DNA of 38,439 bases from an uncultured Akkermansia sp. (GTDB taxonomy: Bacteria; Verrucomicrobiota; Verrucomicrobiia; Verrucomicrobiales; Akkermansiaceae): positions 1-38,439 of the forward strand of contig CAJGDB010000010.1 in assembly GCA_904502165.1 (NCBI GenBank), in the 5' to 3' direction. Shown here piece by piece: positions 35,946 to 38,439 of the stretch. Numbering within the stretch: position 1 is the first letter of the stretch; the number at the start of each line of letters is the position of its first letter. Position numbers and translations under genes: made by a program. The notes below the pieces were generated by a model. That model saw only the letters and a program-made list of their open reading frames with translations. It was not told the DNA's origin and searched no databases.

Positions 35946-35989
35946 AACTCACATATCACCGGGGTGGTATGTGAGTTGCAGTATATAAT
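35946..35989 (+). promoter_or_regulatory. Long palindrome overlapping the promoter region of the O-antigen ligase-like gene
   Basis: A perfect 10-bp inverted repeat AACTCACATA/TATGTGAGTT (35946-35955 / 35968-35977) with inner CACC/GGTG is followed 6 nt later by TATAAT (35984-35989). No T-run follows, so it is unlikely to be a terminator. The 3' arm covers the -35 position, which fits an operator. Leader to the ATG (36014) is about 18 nt with a weak AGAAAGA. Confidence 0.5.
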
Positions 35990-36013
35990 CATGAGCATCA
36001 AATAGAAGAAAGA

Positions 36014-37552
36014 ATGGCTGGTTCAATTGTCGGTAAAGTCCTTGCTTGCATCGTACTAGTTGTTCTGTGTTTCATCATAGGTGCGCAGGCTGCAGAAAGT
36101 GCTGTATCCTCAATGGTGATTATTGCTGCTGTTGTGGGTGTGGTATTCATGCTGATTATGGGGCCGCGCAGCTGGATGCTGCTGTTTCTCTTGCCCCCAA
36201 TCATTCAGGTGCTCCCTCTGCCGTATTCAGTGGCGAGATTTAACAACCATTATCTTGTTGCCATTGTTGTACTTGGCTACTGGATTGTCATGTGGGGAAT
36301 GGGGTATGTGAAAATGCGTTGGCGTAGCATGTGGTTGTTGGATTTGCTGACCCTTGTGATTTTGGGCCTCATGGTAGCATCGTATGTCAGAAAACCTGTT
36401 TCAGTAGATGCATTGGGGCTAGATACTGACAATATTGGCGGTCGTCCCTATATTTTAGCAATAGGTGCATTTATTTATTACCTGACTATCAGTTGCATTC
36501 CGATAAAGAATGCCCAGCTGGGGAAAGTGTTGAACTTGAGTATCTGGGTGACGCTTATCTGCGTGATTCTCGTTACAATCAAGGGCCTCGCAGGATATGG
36601 TGCAGCGGGGTATGATGGTATGGTAGATAGTATGCAGGGGTCTCGCTTCGGGGCTTTCTTGACGCTTGGTGAATACGCAGTAGTTATGCTATATGCTTTG
36701 TTCCCCTTGGTCAGATTCATCACTAACCCGGCTTTGTTGTTGGGAATGGCTGCATCTTTCGGGATGATATTGCTTTCAGGATTCCGTTCATTTTTTGCTA
36801 TCAAGGTGGTTGCGCTTGTATTTATGTCAATCGTGAAGAAGGAAGTCTGCCTGATGGTGGGTCTTGCAGGACTCTGTTATGCAGGTTTGATTTTGGTGAG
36901 TGCGGGCGGGGGATTGAGTGTATTACCCTATGGTGTCCAGCGTGTAGCCGGTGCAATACCAGGTGTGATTGTGGACTCTGAGGCGCAACGAGATGGTGAT
37001 TCCTCATCTGATTGGCGATATGAGATGTGGGGCTGGGCATTGGATCCCAGAACGAGATTTATTAAGGATTACGTGTGGGGGGATGGAATAGGGTTGTCCA
37101 AAAAAGAGAATGATCGTGATGTGAGAGCAATCATGCGCGGGGAAATCTTGTATGGTGACCAGAATCAGTTTGCAAGCAGCAAGCAATGGCATAGTATGAT
37201 TGTGACAACCATTCAGAGTTGGGGCTATGTCGGTCTTGTTGCTGTTTTCCTGATAGTGAATTGCACAGGCTTGCTCATTATCAGGATATGTATGTCGCTA
37301 CGTGGAACAGCAATATATGTTCCGGCTCTCATCATGTTGATGCCGTTTACTTCTAATCTTGTGTTCTTTTATCTGGATGCTGGCACCCTCGAGAAGTTCT
37401 TCAATTTCTTTGCCTCAATAGCCCAGGCAAAATTCTTCTATTGCGTAGCCCGGGAGGAAGGGTTACTCATTCCCTGGGGGCAGCGTAAACGCTATATCCC
37501 CAAGATGATTCAGGATTATGAGGATAAGCTGCGCCCGGCACAGCAGCAATGA
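36014..37552 (+). CDS. O-antigen ligase / polymerase-like membrane protein
   Basis: The 512-aa inner-membrane protein has about ten to twelve hydrophobic helices and one large extracytoplasmic loop (about 300-400) before the last helices, the layout of the WaaL/Wzy (O-antigen ligase) superfamily. The loop holds DSEAQRDGDSSSDWRYEMWGWAL, where the RYEMW-type segment and the later HSMIVTTIQSWG are family-like, including the conserved His of such loops (KQWHSMI). The C-terminal tail is basic and cytosolic. It probably joins or polymerises surface polysaccharide repeat units, together with the export genes at 25.7-30.4 kb. Its codon use looks more AT-rich than the neighbours by eye, which may hint at a different history. 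Confidence 0.82.
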   Translation: MAGSIVGKVLACIVLVVLCFIIGAQAAESAVSSMVIIAAVVGVVFMLIMGPRSWMLLFLLPPIIQVLPLPYSVARFNNHYLVAIVVLGYWIVMWGMGYVKMRWRSMWLLDLLTLVILGLMVASYVRKPVSVDALGLDTDNIGGRPYILAIGAFIYYLTISCIPIKNAQLGKVLNLSIWVTLICVILVTIKGLAGYGAAGYDGMVDSMQGSRFGAFLTLGEYAVVMLYALFPLVRFITNPALLLGMAASFGMILLSGFRSFFAIKVVALVFMSIVKKEVCLMVGLAGLCYAGLILVSAGGGLSVLPYGVQRVAGAIPGVIVDSEAQRDGDSSSDWRYEMWGWALDPRTRFIKDYVWGDGIGLSKKENDRDVRAIMRGEILYGDQNQFASSKQWHSMIVTTIQSWGYVGLVAVFLIVNCTGLLIIRICMSLRGTAIYVPALIMLMPFTSNLVFFYLDAGTLEKFFNFFASIAQAKFFYCVAREEGLLIPWGQRKRYIPKMIQDYEDKLRPAQQQ

Positions 37553-37562
37553 TGTTCCAATA

Positions 37563-37600
37563 AAAACCGCCGCTGAGATCGACCTCTCAGCGGCGGTTTT
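37563..37600. terminator. Bidirectional terminator (ligase-like gene / rpsO)
   Basis: A perfect 16-bp stem AAAACCGCCGCTGAGA/TCTCAGCGGCGGTTTT (37563-37578 / 37585-37600) with loop tcgacc gives an A/T run on each side. It sits between convergent genes. Confidence 0.92.
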
Positions 37601-37640
37601 GTAATTAGCGGTAGACTTCTCTGAAGCCCTCGTGCACAGA

Positions 37641-37892
37641 TTAGTGGCGGAGGGAGAGACGCACGAGCAGATCCTTGTACAGATCCGGGTTAGTGCGCTT
37701 GGCATAGTCCAGAAGCTTACGGCGGCGAGCCACCATCATGAGCAGACCGCGGCGGGAAGCGTGGTCGTGCTTGTTAGCGATGAGGTGCTGCGTAAGGTGG
37801 GCAATGCGCTTGGTAAGCACTGCAACCTGGAAACCGGTGGAACCGGTATCGTTCTCGTTCGTCTTGAAGTCGTTGACGTTGATATCGCTCAT
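37641..37892 (-). CDS. rpsO: Ribosomal protein S15
   Basis: Small-subunit protein that binds helices 20-22 of 16S rRNA and helps form the central domain. Of 83 aa: GSTGFQVAVLTKRIAHLTQHLIANKHDHASRRGLL (cited here as the segments TGSTGFQVAVLTKRI, HLIANKHDHASRRGL) and MMVARRRKLLDYAKRTNPDLYKDL in separate helices, with the conserved His/Asp RNA-contact loop KHDHASR. The N-terminus is shorter or different from the usual 88-89 aa form. The start MSDINVND at 37892 fits the family. Its leader is about 65 nt, longer than most here, leaving room for the autoregulatory mRNA structure known for some S15 genes. pnp is not adjacent in the window. Confidence 0.95.
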   Translation of the reverse strand: MSDINVNDFKTNENDTGSTGFQVAVLTKRIAHLTQHLIANKHDHASRRGLLMMVARRRKLLDYAKRTNPDLYKDLLVRLSLRH

Positions 37893-37960
37893 TTTGTTTG
37901 TATCTTGTGTTAGTGGTTGATTTTTCGTGGCTGCGGCAAATCGACCTACAAGGTGAGTGG

Positions 37961-37988
37961 ATAATAGCACTAATCCCTGCATTTGCAA
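37961..37988 (-). promoter_or_regulatory. Promoter of rpsO
   Basis: Minus strand: TTGCAA (37983-37988), 16-nt spacer, TATTAT (37961-37966). The predicted leader of about 65 nt may carry an S15 autoregulatory element. I did not recognise a specific fold. Confidence 0.55.
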
Positions 37989-38038
37989 GCCTAAAAGCAA
38001 AAAAATTACCCTCTATTGCGTGATAGCGCATTTTCTGC

Positions 38039-38066
38039 TTGCTGACAGGGGTGGCTGTGATAAACT
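38039..38066 (+). promoter_or_regulatory. Promoter of the NfeD-like gene, leaderless
   Basis: TTGCTG (38039-38044), 16-nt spacer, TAAACT (38061-38066), 9 nt to the ATG at 38076. Confidence 0.6.
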
Positions 38067-38075
38067 GGTCGAGTG

Positions 38076-38439
38076 ATGGAACTAATGCCAGGATTCGATT
38101 CTCCGCGTGCTATATTCTGCACCATAGCATGGGTTGCTACCCTGCTGGCTGCATTCACGTTCATTCTCTCCTTCTTTACCGATTTTGACGGAGCCGGGGA
38201 TGCCGCCACAACCGGGGCTGATACCGGTGTATTTTCATTCCGCTCCATTCTGGGCTTTTTCCTGGGGTTGGGCTGGGGCGGCTACCTTTGCCTGCAGGCT
38301 GGTTGCAGTGTGGCACTTGCCGGTTGCATCGGGCTTGTTGCCGGTGTTGTCATGTTCCTGATCATAGCAGCTGTTATCCGGCTGATATACGGGCTTCGCT
38401 CGGATGGTAACATTACGCCCGACAGCCTGGTAGGCTTGC
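38076..38439 (+). CDS. NfeD-like integral membrane protein, partial (cut by window end)
   Basis: An open frame from ATG 38076 runs off the window, with 121 codons visible. Translation: MELMPGFDSPRAIFCTIAWV, a first membrane helix, an acidic DFDGAGDAATTGADTG loop, then FSFRSILGFFLGLGWGGYL, a Gly/Ala-rich helix, a third helix (VVMFLIIAAVIRLIYGL) and SDGNITPDSLVG. The pattern of loop, F-R-S-I-L-G-F-F-L-G-L-G-W and a DG-x-x-x-x-x-x-VG strand entering an OB-type fold resembles NfeD/YqiJ-like proteins, which often neighbour flotillin genes. The rest, including any OB-fold, lies outside. The start is supported by the leaderless promoter. Confidence 0.72.
   Translation, partial: MELMPGFDSPRAIFCTIAWVATLLAAFTFILSFFTDFDGAGDAATTGADTGVFSFRSILGFFLGLGWGGYLCLQAGCSVALAGCIGLVAGVVMFLIIAAVIRLIYGLRSDGNITPDSLVGL

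Overview
This window looks like a chromosomal segment of a Gram-negative, moderately GC-rich bacterium. It encodes several lipoproteins with lipoboxes, an outer-membrane beta-barrel, a Wza/Wzc-type polysaccharide exporter, GatC/GatA for the tRNA-dependent amidation route, and many L,D-transpeptidases. From general familiarity I suspect Verrucomicrobiota (Akkermansia-like). That is inference: no 16S gene or species marker is present. No phage, canonical transposase or CRISPR array is seen.

Layout. 1-5.3 kb: a DUF3472-like secreted protein (-) divergent from ahcY, then folC, interrupted by two 'four-helix bundle' (23S intervening-sequence-protein-like) elements that fill the ahcY-folC and folC-rubrerythrin gaps. 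5.3-8.4 kb (-): rubrerythrin, leuB, an ApaG-like protein and an unknown secreted protein. 8.5-10.9 kb (+): a processive GT2 glycosyltransferase and an L,D-transpeptidase lipoprotein. 11-13.4 kb: purD and an M42 peptidase. 13.5-15.6 kb (-): ychF and a tRNA-dihydrouridine synthase. 15.7-21.8 kb (+): two L,D-transpeptidase lipoproteins, a second M42 peptidase, an acyltransferase, and an nrnA-like/truB/ribF group. 21.8-25.3 kb (-): two small coiled-coil/membrane proteins, gatC, gatA, thiD. 25.4-25.7 kb: divergent tRNA-Gly(CCC) and tRNA-Gly(UCC). 25.7-30.4 kb (+): an exopolysaccharide export group (secreted protein, beta-barrel, Wzc-like kinase, small Wza-like protein). 30.4-37.6 kb (+): GT28 glycosyltransferase, coaX, acpP, an unknown protein, a LysM/degenerate YkuD protein, ilvB and an O-antigen ligase/polymerase-like membrane protein. 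37.6 kb to end: rpsO (-) and a truncated NfeD-like membrane protein.

Two system-level signals stand out. (1) Both four-helix-bundle genes lie between arrays of tandem 7-bp units in inverted orientation (ATTGACN around one, ATGAAAN around the other). The arrays have the same polarity relative to the gene. The second copy also sits between two 249-bp direct repeats packed with small hairpins. This suggests a minimal, possibly mobile element whose ends can pair, like the ends of 23S rRNA intervening sequences. (2) At least eleven genes have a sigma70-type promoter, or at least its -10 box, only 6-10 nt upstream of the ATG, and Shine-Dalgarno motifs are mostly absent. Their mRNAs should be leaderless or nearly so.

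Genes probably act together in envelope construction (GT2 + L,D-transpeptidase; three active-looking and one degenerate YkuD protein), polysaccharide export (25.7-30.4 kb plus the O-antigen ligase-like protein) and core metabolism or translation (ahcY, folC, leuB, purD, ilvB, thiD, coaX, ribF; truB, dus, gatCA, ychF, rpsO, tRNAs).
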